From an uncultured Porphyromonadaceae bacterium (lineage in GTDB: Bacteria; Bacteroidota; Bacteroidia; Bacteroidales; Muribaculaceae), in NCBI GenBank assembly GCA_937921035.1, contig CALEUL010000051.1, forward strand, positions 6,945 through 70,944: a stretch of DNA of 64,000 bases, in the 5' to 3' direction. The notes below the pieces were generated by a model. It did not search any database and was not told the origin of the DNA. It was given only the letters and a program-made list of their open reading frames with translations. The translations under genes were made by a program, and so were the position numbers. Numbering within the stretch: the stretch's first letter is position 1; every line of letters begins with the position of its first letter. This document shows, piece after piece, positions 27,301 to 35,350 of the stretch.

Positions 27301-27613
27301 TAATGACCTCGTTGAGCAAGTTGGATTCGGCGTGCATTCGAACCTTCATCTCGCCATCGGTAATCTTTACACTCTGCGTCTTGTAACCCACGTAGGAAAA
27401 TTCGAGTTGGGTGGCAGACGCCGGAACCTTAAGGGAAAAGTTGCCGTCGACGTCGGTAGCGACGCCGTAGCCACTTCCTGCCGTAACGGAGACACCAATC
27501 AGTGGCTCGTCGTTCTCGGCATCCACGACAGTACCACGAACCGTACGCGTCTGTGCCGACGCATACAAGCCGATGGAAATTACTGCCAGAAGTAATAGAA
27601 ACAGCTTTTTCAT
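24359..27613 (-). CDS. SusC/RagA family TonB-linked outer-membrane transporter
   Basis: 1084 aa. After the signal peptide (about residues 1-20) comes a carboxypeptidase-D-like domain (TVRGTVVDAENDEPLIGVSV, GYGVATDVDGNFSLKVP). The plug follows, with the family motif PDIRIRGISSLNAGKDPLII, then a 22-strand barrel region ending in GGLSVTF with the terminal Phe needed for assembly. It imports oligosaccharides or peptides using TonB energy. No glycoside hydrolase, sigma/anti-sigma pair or hybrid two-component regulator lies next to it, so substrate class and regulation are open. Confidence 0.95.
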   Translation of the reverse strand: MKKLFLLLLAVISIGLYASAQTRTVRGTVVDAENDEPLIGVSVTAGSGYGVATDVDGNFSLKVPASATQLEFSYVGYKTQSVKITDGEMKVRMHAESNLLNEVITVAYGKSTRAAFTGSAAVVGAAEIENAQVSDPLNAIKGKVAGVQMSNSSGAPGSDSPDIRIRGISSLNAGKDPLIIMDGTPFSGSMQTINANDIESMTVLKDAASAALYGARGANGVILITTKRAKAGDATVSLDVKLGSNARAQKDYDYIKNPAMYYETYYKSLYNFANNSLGLNHESSSAWANNNMFSNEYSLGYNVYTVPNGQTLIGLNGKLNPNATLGRTVNYNGAQYYLTPDNWVDAAYHNSLRQEYNMSVSKGTDNNQFYFSLGYLNNDGITPQSGFSRITANLRASTQAKSWLKISAGARYSHYDVESYGDEEGNAASSANPFAAVTAIAPIYPLYVRDGQGNIMTDANGITIYDFGGGINGGMMRPIFANSNAIGLSALDWSKTNGDTFAGDAGFDIKFPYDITFTSNNAVEVFTNHGTSYSNPYYGQAASNGGSLFKGDTRDVAYTLQQMLNWNHDYGDHSVGVLAAHEYYKDVTTQVSGSKNTLFYPGASELGGYINVVGASSAYGKYNNEGWIFRALYDYSDRYFAAVSYRRDASSRFHPKHRWGNFWSASAAWLMSDESFMEEITWIDMLKLKVSYGSQGNDNIGNFNYINTYAIQNNNGTPSLVPNQMGNENITWETNGNFNAGFEFGVLDNRLTGSFEGFIRKTSDMLYYFPLPPSMGWSGYYANVGDMENKGVELDLHGTIIKNKDLEWTVNANLTWYKNEITYLPEERKSTTIPTGEAGYSSGNYFFTEGHSAYTFYLPKFAGVDKNTGESLWYREEEQFKKDANGKLLLDENGQKISDGYMTKTTKKYSEATQYLCGSALPDVYGGFGTSLRYKWFDLSVSFDYAIGGQTYDGAYASLMGSPDSSNRGGNFHADILNAWTPENPDSNIPRFQYGDTYTAMGSDRWLTPSSYLSLSNIVFGFSLPDNWCHKMYLKSCRIYFNADNVWLWSKRQGLDPRQSISGGSGNTYYSPIRTLSGGLSVTF

Positions 27614-27924
27614 ACTTAGAATATATTTGACATAAAAGTTGATTGTTTATTCTGTTTTAAAATTCTTTTGTTGCAAAAAGTGCACAATACCTCCCTCTGG
27701 AGATGTATTTAAGCGCAAAGTTACTATAAATATTTGAAACGAATACGCATTTGGAAAGAAAAAATGCCAAAATTTATGTTTTTGAGTAGCAAAATTCGAT
27801 TATTTCTTCTGAATTGCTGATTTTAGCAACAAATTCTGGGTTTATATAATAAAAGACTTTCTCAAGGCAGAGCCGGAGGCGCGATTTCTTTACCCACCCC
27901 GGTGCGATACCGGTGGCAACGACC
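27614..27924 (-). promoter_or_regulatory. SusC upstream region with a -7 box
   Basis: A 311 bp AT-rich gap. TAACTTTG (minus strand, 27716-27723) is a full -7 match, giving a leader of about 100 nt before susC. No clear TTTG -33 box is seen at 19-20 nt. No gene or terminator stands out in the rest. Confidence 0.55.
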
Positions 27925-28965
27925 TCAATCCAGCATCAGGGCCATGTATGGACGGCGTACGGGAAGTTCGAGCACTTTGCCGATACGCTCGTTGCTGAAC
28001 AACACGGCCGCAAGGGTATCGATGCGCACTTCAAGATCGGCATGACCGCCGAAGGCCACGGGCTTGCGGCACTCGCCGTTACGAAGAGTATAATAACCTG
28101 TATTGGCGGCGATTATAGGGTCTTTTATATATATGGCATAGTTAAGTCCGGGGTGTTCGGCAGCTATGGCAGCCAACAGCGGCATAGGGTCGACAATGCG
28201 AGCCATACCGTAGGGACGGAGGAAGCATTTTTCGCCCGACAACGGAGGACGCTCCACCATCAGGGCAACTTCTCCCGCGAGGTCGCGCAGATGCGACAAG
28301 GCAGCCTCGGCAGCGTCCCTGTTGTCGGCAAGGAGACACTTTACGCGCACAATGCCGTCTGTCCCGGCAGCAAACAGGATGGCCTCGCTGCCGGCGGCAT
28401 CACGCACTGCCACTACCCTGCCCCCGTCGAGGCTGTTGTCAGCCAGCAGATTGACAAAATTTGCAGCGCTGTGCACCACGCCGCATCCGAACGCCCGTTC
28501 AAGACGGCTGAAAGTGGCGTAGGAAGGTTCCACGGGCACAAAATCGCCGGCCTCGAATGTGTGCAGCGATGTAAATCGCTCGCGGTCGAGATAGAATGTT
28601 GTGGCGAAACCGAGGCGGTCGTAAAAAAAATACAGATGATCGGACGCCGGCACAAGATGGCATATAGCCACGCCACGCTCTCGGGCGCTGCGCAGAGCCT
28701 CGCGTATCAGCCCGCTGGCAATGCCGTGGGCACGAGCCTCGGGCCGCGTAGCCACGCAGCTCATATACTCCGATAGCACCGTGCGGCCATGAAAAAGAAA
28801 ATCGTAAGGCTGCATAAGCAGCGCGCCAGTAGCCTTGCCGGAGGATTCGCGGCTCAGATAAATCTGGCTGTCGTCGGTAACTACATCGGTAAAGAACCAA
28901 CGTCGCCACTCGCTGCTGTCGTTGAAGACACTACGGTATATATCCTCGAATTCTTTCTTTTTCAT
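27925..28965 (-). CDS. GNAT family N-acetyltransferase (Eis-like layout)
   Basis: 346 aa. The N-terminal GNAT domain has the acetyl-CoA-binding segment ATRPEARAHGIASGLIREAL (about residues 72-91), with the R-x-x-G-x-A signature, and a YDRLGF motif. A long C-terminal part with DLEVRIDTLAAVLFS-like SCP2-type features gives the two-domain layout of Eis-like acetyltransferases. The acceptor is unknown. Its ATG overlaps the stop of the NDH-2 gene by ATGA, so translation is probably coupled. Confidence 0.82.
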   Translation of the reverse strand: MKKKEFEDIYRSVFNDSSEWRRWFFTDVVTDDSQIYLSRESSGKATGALLMQPYDFLFHGRTVLSEYMSCVATRPEARAHGIASGLIREALRSARERGVAICHLVPASDHLYFFYDRLGFATTFYLDRERFTSLHTFEAGDFVPVEPSYATFSRLERAFGCGVVHSAANFVNLLADNSLDGGRVVAVRDAAGSEAILFAAGTDGIVRVKCLLADNRDAAEAALSHLRDLAGEVALMVERPPLSGEKCFLRPYGMARIVDPMPLLAAIAAEHPGLNYAIYIKDPIIAANTGYYTLRNGECRKPVAFGGHADLEVRIDTLAAVLFSNERIGKVLELPVRRPYMALMLD

Positions 28966-30242
28966 CTTTCCCAGTATGTTCGTACAGGATAACGGTCGGG
29001 GCGGAAAAGCAGTTTGTAGCCTCCTGAGAATGTCCAGTAATTCCAGATCCAGTTAAGGAGCACCATAGCGCGGTTGCGCATACCCAACAGCGACATAAGA
29101 TGCACCGTGAGCCAAGTGAACCACGCAAACCATCCACTGAGGTGCATCTTGCCAATGTTCACCACAGCACGGTTGCGTCCTATAGTCGCCATAGACCCTT
29201 TGTCGTGATATACAAAGGGAACTCGCCTGTCGGGATTGCTGAGGTTGCGCGCGAGCGCGGCTCCCATCTGCAGGGCCACCTGAGCCACCTGCGGGTGTCC
29301 TTTTGGATATTTTTCTGTTGTCATCAAGGCTATGTCGCCGACGGCATATACATCGTTCAGCCCCTCCACAGCGCAATATTCGTCTACGGAAAAACGGGCA
29401 CCTCTGACCGGGCGTATATCGGTGCCTCCGAGGGTGAATGACACCCCGGTAACACCCGCGGTCCAGATAACAGTACATACTTCTATCTCTGTGCCGTCGG
29501 CGAATGTGATTCTGTTGCCGTCGAAGTCCTTCATCGAAACTCCGAGGCGCACATCCACCATCAGCTGCCTCAGCCCCTTGAGGGCATCGGCCGACGAACG
29601 CGGTCCCATAGCACCGAGAAGCGCATTGCTGCCTTCGACAAGCAGCACGCGCATTTCGTCGGGCCGGATAAGCGGATACTCGCGCCGCAGGGCAAAACGT
29701 TTAAGTTCGCCCAAAGCACCGGCAATCTCCACACCGGCAGGCCCACCGCCAACAACCACGAAGGTGAGCAGGCGGCGACGCTCGACAGGGTCGGTGCAGA
29801 CCGACGCCCGTTCCAGGTTGTTGATAACCTCGTTTCGCGTGCGTATTGCCTCGGTGGTACTTTTTATAGTACAGACATGCTTTTGCAGATCGGGAATTCC
29901 GAAGAAATTATTCGTGGTTCCGGCAGCTATAACGAGGCTGTCGTAAGATACGGTCTCGTAATCGGTGTGCACTCTTTTGGCAGCAACGTCGATCCGTCTT
30001 ACGGTACCTATATGGAAGGTGCATCCGCGGTAGTGCCTTCCGCGCAGTTCACGCCGCAGAGGAAAAGAGATGCTGGCGGGTTCGAGCCCGGCCGAGGCAA
30101 CCTGATAGAACAGCGGAGGGAAACTGTGATAATTGTTTTTGTCGATTATCATTACGTCCCACTGCCGCTTGTCTATATCCCGCGCTATACGCAGACCGGC
30201 GAAACCACCGCCTATAATAACAAGTTTTTTCCTGGAGTTCAT
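28962..30242 (-). CDS. ndh: Type II NADH dehydrogenase (NDH-2)
   Basis: 426 aa membrane-associated flavoprotein that passes electrons from NADH to quinone without pumping. The FAD-binding VIIGGGFAGLRIARDI is near the N-terminus. The NADH-binding VVVGGGPAGVEIAGALGE is at about residues 166-183, and DVYAVGDIALM is the third FAD contact. The C-terminal hydrophobic/amphipathic segment (WFAWFTWLTVHLMSLLG) fits the membrane anchor. It is first in a two-gene unit with the acetyltransferase. Confidence 0.92.
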   Translation of the reverse strand: MNSRKKLVIIGGGFAGLRIARDIDKRQWDVMIIDKNNYHSFPPLFYQVASAGLEPASISFPLRRELRGRHYRGCTFHIGTVRRIDVAAKRVHTDYETVSYDSLVIAAGTTNNFFGIPDLQKHVCTIKSTTEAIRTRNEVINNLERASVCTDPVERRRLLTFVVVGGGPAGVEIAGALGELKRFALRREYPLIRPDEMRVLLVEGSNALLGAMGPRSSADALKGLRQLMVDVRLGVSMKDFDGNRITFADGTEIEVCTVIWTAGVTGVSFTLGGTDIRPVRGARFSVDEYCAVEGLNDVYAVGDIALMTTEKYPKGHPQVAQVALQMGAALARNLSNPDRRVPFVYHDKGSMATIGRNRAVVNIGKMHLSGWFAWFTWLTVHLMSLLGMRNRAMVLLNWIWNYWTFSGGYKLLFRPDRYPVRTYWER

Positions 30243-30333
30243 TCAAGTTGGATTTACACAACCTTAACACCTACGGCCGTGGAAAGGTTTATCGGTTCGG
30301 TCAGTAATACGCGACAAAAAAAACGTAGCGGAT

Positions 30334-30370
30334 AAAAAAAATCCCCGCACGGGCTACGCCGGCGGAGATC
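30334..30370 (-). terminator. Terminator of gdhA
   Basis: On the minus strand ATCTCCGC pairs with GCGGGGAT (one G-U pair), enclosing a smaller stem, and T8 follows (30334-30341). It lies 20 bp after the gdhA stop. Confidence 0.85.
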
Positions 30371-30390
30371 TATACTGAATATTATCGGAA

Positions 30391-31728
30391 TCAGATTACG
30401 CCCTGGCCCATCATGGCGTTTGCAACCTTCATGAAGCCGGCGATGTTGGCACCCTTCATGTAGTTGATGTAGCCGTCGGGCTCTACGCCGTAGCGGAGGC
30501 ACTGCTCGTGGATATCGGTCATGATAACGTGGAGCTTCTGGTCAACCTCGTCGGCACCCCACTGCAGGTGCATGGCGTTCTGGCTCATTTCCAGGCCGGA
30601 AGTAGCCACACCGCCGGCGTTCACAGCCTTGCCGGGAGCATATGTAGTGCGGCTTGCGATGAAAGCGTCGATAGCCTCGGGAGTACAGCCCATGTTGGAT
30701 ACTTCGGCAACCATTTCAACGCCGTTGGCGATAAGCTGCTTGGCGTCGTCGCCGTTAAGCTCGTTCTGTGTTGCGCATGGGAGGGCGATGTCCACCTTGC
30801 GCTCCCAGGGTTTCTTGCCGGCGAAGAATTCGGAGCCGGGGAAACGCTCGGCATAGGGAGCGACAACGTCGTTGCCCGATGCGCGGAGTTCCAGCATGTA
30901 GTTAATCTTTTCTGCGTCCAGACCTGCGGGATCGTAAACGTAGCCGTCGGGACCGGAGATAGTAACGACCTTTGCACCGAGTTCGGTAGCCTTGAGGGCT
31001 GCGCCCCATGCCACGTTACCGAAGCCGGAGATTGCTATTACCTTGCCCTTGATATCATCGTTGCGCTGCTTGAGCATGTTCTGAACGAAATAAAGAGCGC
31101 CGAAACCTGTAGCCTCGGGACGGATACGGCTGCCGCCGAATTCCAGAGCCTTACCGGTAAAGGTGCCGTCGTGCTGGTTCACCAGACGCTTGTACATGCC
31201 GAACATATAGCCTACTTCGCGGCCGCCTACGCCGATATCGCCAGCGGGAACATCGCGGTCGGGACCGAGGTTTTTCCACAAGCCGAGTATGAAGGCCTGG
31301 CAGAAACGCATGATTTCACGGTCGCTCTTGCCACGGGGCGAGAAGTCGCTGCCGCCCTTGGCGCCGCCCATAGGCAGGGTGGTGAGGGCATTTTTGAATG
31401 TCTGCTCAAAACCGAGGAACTTAAGGATAGACAGGTTTACGGAAGCGTGGAAACGGATACCGCCCTTGTACGGACCGATAGCGTTGTTGAACTGCACGCG
31501 ATAGCCGATGTTGTTCTGTACCTCGCCCTTGTCGTCGATCCAGGTTACACGGAAGGTTACGATACGGTCGGGCTCGACCATACGCTCTATAATTTTGTTA
31601 CGCTCGAATTCGGGATGCTGGTTGTAGACTTCCTCTACTGACATTAGAACTTCGCGGACGGCCTGAAGATATTCCTTCTCGCCCGGATGCTTGGCCTCGA
31701 GGGCCGACATGAGGTTATTGATGTCCAT
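30391..31728 (-). CDS. gdhA: NADP-type glutamate dehydrogenase
   Basis: 445 aa, the length of hexameric bacterial GDH. It interconverts 2-oxoglutarate plus ammonium and glutamate. The catalytic glycine-rich motif LPMGGAKGGSDFSP with its reactive Lys is at about residue 125. DVPAGDIGVGGREVGYMFG follows, and the Rossmann GFGNVAWGAA is at about residue 236. It is monocistronic, with its own -7 box and terminator. The cofactor assignment rests on overall similarity to the NADP-dependent class and is inferred. Confidence 0.94.
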   Translation of the reverse strand: MDINNLMSALEAKHPGEKEYLQAVREVLMSVEEVYNQHPEFERNKIIERMVEPDRIVTFRVTWIDDKGEVQNNIGYRVQFNNAIGPYKGGIRFHASVNLSILKFLGFEQTFKNALTTLPMGGAKGGSDFSPRGKSDREIMRFCQAFILGLWKNLGPDRDVPAGDIGVGGREVGYMFGMYKRLVNQHDGTFTGKALEFGGSRIRPEATGFGALYFVQNMLKQRNDDIKGKVIAISGFGNVAWGAALKATELGAKVVTISGPDGYVYDPAGLDAEKINYMLELRASGNDVVAPYAERFPGSEFFAGKKPWERKVDIALPCATQNELNGDDAKQLIANGVEMVAEVSNMGCTPEAIDAFIASRTTYAPGKAVNAGGVATSGLEMSQNAMHLQWGADEVDQKLHVIMTDIHEQCLRYGVEPDGYINYMKGANIAGFMKVANAMMGQGVI

Positions 31729-31786
31729 AATTCTTAGTTTTAGTTAGGTGTGTTTTCCTGTAGGTGAAAAATTTGGTTATCTCCGG

Positions 31787-31794
31787 CAAAGATA
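31787..31794 (-). promoter_or_regulatory. -7 box of gdhA
   Basis: TATCTTTG on the minus strand, 58 bp above the gdhA ATG. It is a full TAnnTTTG match, but no TTTG is seen at the -33 distance. Confidence 0.5.
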
Positions 31795-31891
31795 CTCTTT
31801 TTTCTGAAATGATGTATGTTTTTTATAAAAAATAATCATTTTGCAAGCAAAATAGTGTCCGGCACCCCGATTTCAGCCTGTACAGAGACTG

Positions 31892-31927
31892 AAAATCCCT
31901 GAAACGGACGTTGTTTCAGGGATTTTT
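31892..31927. terminator. Terminator of the acyltransferase gene
   Basis: AAAATCCCTGAAAC (31892-31905) pairs with GTTTCAGGGATTTTT (31913-31927). A and T runs on opposite sides allow function in both directions. It lies 18 bp below the minus-strand gene at 31946. Confidence 0.9.
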
Positions 31928-31945
31928 GTTATATCAGAGTTTATT

Positions 31946-32479
31946 TCACTGCTCCGTCTTGCGGTAGCGGACCACTTTTGCCGGCACCCCGGCAACGATG
32001 GCGAAAGGCGGAACATCCTTGGTAACCACCGCGGCAGCGCCTATCACCGCGCCGTGGCCAATACGGACACCTGGCATAATGATTGCACGCGTGCCAATCC
32101 ATACATCATCCTCTATCACCGTTTTGCCGGGATGCGGAGCTGCGCCCTGCAGCCCCATAGGAATGTCGGTGCGGCCTATTTCGTGAGAACGGCCAAGAAT
32201 AACAACCTCTGGCCCCATCATCACATAATCGCCTATCTCCAGCGGACCGCGCACACGGCAACGTATGCCAAGGCCAGAGTTACTGCCGATACTGATACCT
32301 TTACCGGCATTGAAGTTGGCAAGATGCTCGATGTTGATGTTCTTGCCGTGCGAATCCAGACACTTGCCGCCGATAAAGGAGCGGAGCCTGCGCACTGGTT
32401 TGCTCCAGGGTACGGGCAGGTCGGTGGCGGGCAGCCAGCGAGCGAACGCGAGGTACAATATCAGCCAGAAATATCTCAT
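31946..32479 (-). CDS. Left-handed beta-helix acyltransferase (hexapeptide repeat)
   Basis: 177 aa. The N-terminus is hydrophobic, followed by hexapeptide repeats (IEHLANFNAGKGISIGSNSG, IEDDVWIGTRAIIMPGVRIG) that build a triangular beta-helix trimer. The catalytic-type His lies in ILGRSHEIG. The C-terminal VTKDVPPFAIVAGVPAKVVR motif is shared with maltose/serine O-acetyltransferases and WcaF-like enzymes. The acceptor, probably a sugar, is unknown. It starts 22 bp after the P-type ATPase stop, so the two may be co-transcribed. Confidence 0.87.
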   Translation of the reverse strand: MRYFWLILYLAFARWLPATDLPVPWSKPVRRLRSFIGGKCLDSHGKNINIEHLANFNAGKGISIGSNSGLGIRCRVRGPLEIGDYVMMGPEVVILGRSHEIGRTDIPMGLQGAAPHPGKTVIEDDVWIGTRAIIMPGVRIGHGAVIGAAAVVTKDVPPFAIVAGVPAKVVRYRKTEQ

Positions 32480-32501
32480 ATATATTTATATGCGGTTCCT
32501 T

Positions 32502-35162
32502 TTATTTAATTCCGACGAGGCGTCCGCCAACACGGATAATCTCGCCTATCCATAGAACTAACGAGGTTACGCCTATAATTATTATCCAGTCGGCGAAGCC
32601 AAGAGGCATAACGGAGAAAAACGGACCGCCAAGTTCCACAATCAGTACCTGTCCGGCAAAAATCAACGCTGCGATAAACAGGAAGCTGCGGCAGTGCGAC
32701 AGATGGAACGCAGAACGGCCGGTCTCGAAAGCACGGGCGTTGAACATGTTCCAGAACTGCAGGAACACGAACACGGTGAAGAACAGCGACAGCTCGTACG
32801 GAGAAAGACCGTGCATGGGAATGAACGGCTGACCGAAGATCTGCGTTAGCGAGGTAATGTCGGTATGCTCGAGATAATATAGGAACACCAGAAGAACTGC
32901 TGTGAACAGGATGCCCACACCAATTATATCGCGCCACATTGCGCGTGTTACGATGAACGCGGAACGGGAACGCGGCTTGTCGCGCATCACACTCTCGGAC
33001 GGCGGCAACGACGCGAGCGCCATAGCGGCAAAGGTGTCCATTATAAGGTTCACCCACAGCATCTGTGTAACGGTAAGCGGCGATTCCGTACCCATGAAAG
33101 CGCCGGCAAGCACTATCAGGCACGCAACAACGTTCACTGTCATCTGGAACAGAAGGAAACGCTGGATGTTGCGGTACAGCGAGCGGCCCCACATTACGGC
33201 ACGGCCTATGCTGGCAAAGGAATTGTCGATAATGGTGATGTCCGACGCCTCTTTCGCCACCGATGTACCGTCGCCCATCGACAGGCCTACCTGAGCGGCC
33301 TTCAGAGCCGGAGCGTCGTTGGTGCCGTCGCCCGTAACGGCAACTACCTCGTTGTTTTTCTGCAGCGCCTCCACAAGTCGTTTCTTGTCCAAAGGACGCG
33401 CGCGGGCAATAATCTTGAAGTCGCCAACCCTCTGCAGCAACTCCGTATCGGATAGCGCGGCGAATTCCGTTCCGGTAATAACATTGCGGTCGCTGTCGGC
33501 GGCATCGTTCCACAAGCCAATCTGCCGGGCGATTTCCTTTGCCGTGCCGACAGTATCGCCGGTAACAATCTTCACCTTTATTCCCGCATCGAGCACCTGG
33601 CGTACAGCGTCGGGAACATCGGCACGCACAGGGTCGGAAATTGCCACCACGCCGAGGAATACAAGCTTCTTCGCCACGATGCGTCCGCCGGCAATAGCTT
33701 CGTCGCCAGGCTCCATTATCTGGTAGGCCAGACCGAGTGTGCGCATAGCCTGATTCTGATAGCCGGTAAGCAACGCGTCGATTTCCTTTTTGTCTACTCC
33801 GGCGGTATCGGCGCATAGTCCGTAAATAATCTCCGGAGCGCCTTTGGCATAGAGTATCGTGCGTCCGTCGGCCGATTTCACCATAGTAGCCATATATTTT
33901 CGCTCGGTAGAGAACGGCAGTTCCTCAATTACGGAAACACGGCTTTTCAGCTCGGCATAGTCCACGCCACGCTGACGCAGCCACAGCAGCAGGGCGCCCT
34001 CGGTAGGATTGCCAAGCACTTCGGGCACATCCTTGGAGGTATCGAGCTGTGCTGTGCTGTTAACGGCAATGCCTTCGTATATCACTCTGTCGTCGGGGTT
34101 GCCGAAGAAATCGGTTTTATACACCTGCATCCGGTTCTGGGTAAGGGTGCCGGTCTTGTCGGTGCATATCACAGTGGTGGCGCCCATCGTTTCGCATGCA
34201 TGCAGTTTGCGCACAAGGTTGTTGGTGCGGAGCATGGACCGCATGGAATATGCCAGCGACAGCGTTACTGCCATCGGCAGACCTTCGGGTACGCTGACAA
34301 CAATCAGCGCAACGGCTATCATTACAGTCTGCAGCATGTTTGCCAGGAACGGCAGCAAATCGAATGGCTGAGAGAAAAGGAACATTGCCATACGGGCAAG
34401 CACGACAAGGGCAGCCACCGTATAGGCAAATCGTGAAATAAGGGTTCCGAGACGCTCAAGTTGCTCGCTTAGGGGCGTTTTCACGCCGTCGTCTATCTGC
34501 GCGGCAGTAAACACCTTGCCATTTTCCGTGCTGTCGCCTACGGCGGTAACACGCATAATGCCGTGGCCCTCCATTACCTTTGTGCCGCGAAGCACGTGGT
34601 TGGACGGATATGTGTCCTCGGGATTGAACTCTGCCGGGTCAGTTGTCTTGCGGCAGATAGGCTCGCCTGTAAGTGTGGACTCGTCCACACTGAGGCTCAC
34701 GGCCTCCAGCAGTTCGCCGTCGGCAGGGACTTCGTTGCCGGTATTGAGCATAACCACGTCGCCAACAACGACATCCTTTTTCGGCACCTGTATCACATGG
34801 GCGTCGCGGATTACCTGTACGGGCTCATCGTCGTTAACTCGGTTAAGTATTGCAAACTCGCGTTCGGCCTTCTGCTCGAAATAGAACGACAGAGCTGTGG
34901 CAAGAAGTATAGCGACGAAAATGCCGGCAGGTTCAAAAAAGACTTCTCCGCCCTGCCCTAATCCATAATACTCGTAAAACGAGATACCTACGGAAAGGAC
35001 ACCGGCTACCATAAGGATTATGATAAGCGGATCGGAGAATTTCGCTAAAAAAGTTTTCCACAGCGGTTGTCTCGCCGGGGGAGTGAGTACGTTTAGGCCA
35101 TGTTGCGCCCTGCTTTTTTGGACTTCGGCATCGGAAAGACCGCGTAACTGGGTATTCTGCAT
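32502..35162 (-). CDS. Calcium-type P-type ATPase
   Basis: 886 aa cation pump of the P2 (SERCA/PMCA-like) class. The dephosphorylation motif appears as LTGEP. The helix-4 ion-binding motif VPEGLPMAV is present. The phosphorylated Asp lies in ICTDKTGTLTQNRM (about residue 330), and the hinge motif is GDGTNDAPALKAAQ. About ten transmembrane segments fit this class, with four after the hinge. PEGLP points to Ca2+ (or Mn2+) export rather than heavy metals. The exact ion is inferred. Confidence 0.9.
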   Translation of the reverse strand: MQNTQLRGLSDAEVQKSRAQHGLNVLTPPARQPLWKTFLAKFSDPLIIILMVAGVLSVGISFYEYYGLGQGGEVFFEPAGIFVAILLATALSFYFEQKAEREFAILNRVNDDEPVQVIRDAHVIQVPKKDVVVGDVVMLNTGNEVPADGELLEAVSLSVDESTLTGEPICRKTTDPAEFNPEDTYPSNHVLRGTKVMEGHGIMRVTAVGDSTENGKVFTAAQIDDGVKTPLSEQLERLGTLISRFAYTVAALVVLARMAMFLFSQPFDLLPFLANMLQTVMIAVALIVVSVPEGLPMAVTLSLAYSMRSMLRTNNLVRKLHACETMGATTVICTDKTGTLTQNRMQVYKTDFFGNPDDRVIYEGIAVNSTAQLDTSKDVPEVLGNPTEGALLLWLRQRGVDYAELKSRVSVIEELPFSTERKYMATMVKSADGRTILYAKGAPEIIYGLCADTAGVDKKEIDALLTGYQNQAMRTLGLAYQIMEPGDEAIAGGRIVAKKLVFLGVVAISDPVRADVPDAVRQVLDAGIKVKIVTGDTVGTAKEIARQIGLWNDAADSDRNVITGTEFAALSDTELLQRVGDFKIIARARPLDKKRLVEALQKNNEVVAVTGDGTNDAPALKAAQVGLSMGDGTSVAKEASDITIIDNSFASIGRAVMWGRSLYRNIQRFLLFQMTVNVVACLIVLAGAFMGTESPLTVTQMLWVNLIMDTFAAMALASLPPSESVMRDKPRSRSAFIVTRAMWRDIIGVGILFTAVLLVFLYYLEHTDITSLTQIFGQPFIPMHGLSPYELSLFFTVFVFLQFWNMFNARAFETGRSAFHLSHCRSFLFIAALIFAGQVLIVELGGPFFSVMPLGFADWIIIIGVTSLVLWIGEIIRVGGRLVGIK

Positions 35163-35294
35163 AATTTCAATGTCTTACATTAGTAATAACGCCCGCACGG
35201 ACATAGTGTTTGTAAATTTCGGCAAAATTTCCCGAACCACCTCCACTCACACATTAAATTTTTATTAAATAAATCGAGGAGGTAAGTATTATAG

Positions 35295-35333
35295 CTGCAA
35301 CAAGGGCTGCGCGTTGCGCAGCCCTTGTTGCAG
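35295..35333. terminator. Perfect 18 bp hairpin after secDF without a T tract
   Basis: Arms 35295-35312 and 35316-35333 are exact complements around a GTT loop. It lies 17 bp below the secDF stop. Neither strand has a T run next to the stem, so it may stabilise the secDF mRNA end or act as a factor-dependent stop. Confidence 0.6.
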
Positions 35334-35350
35334 TGAATGAAAAGGGAATC

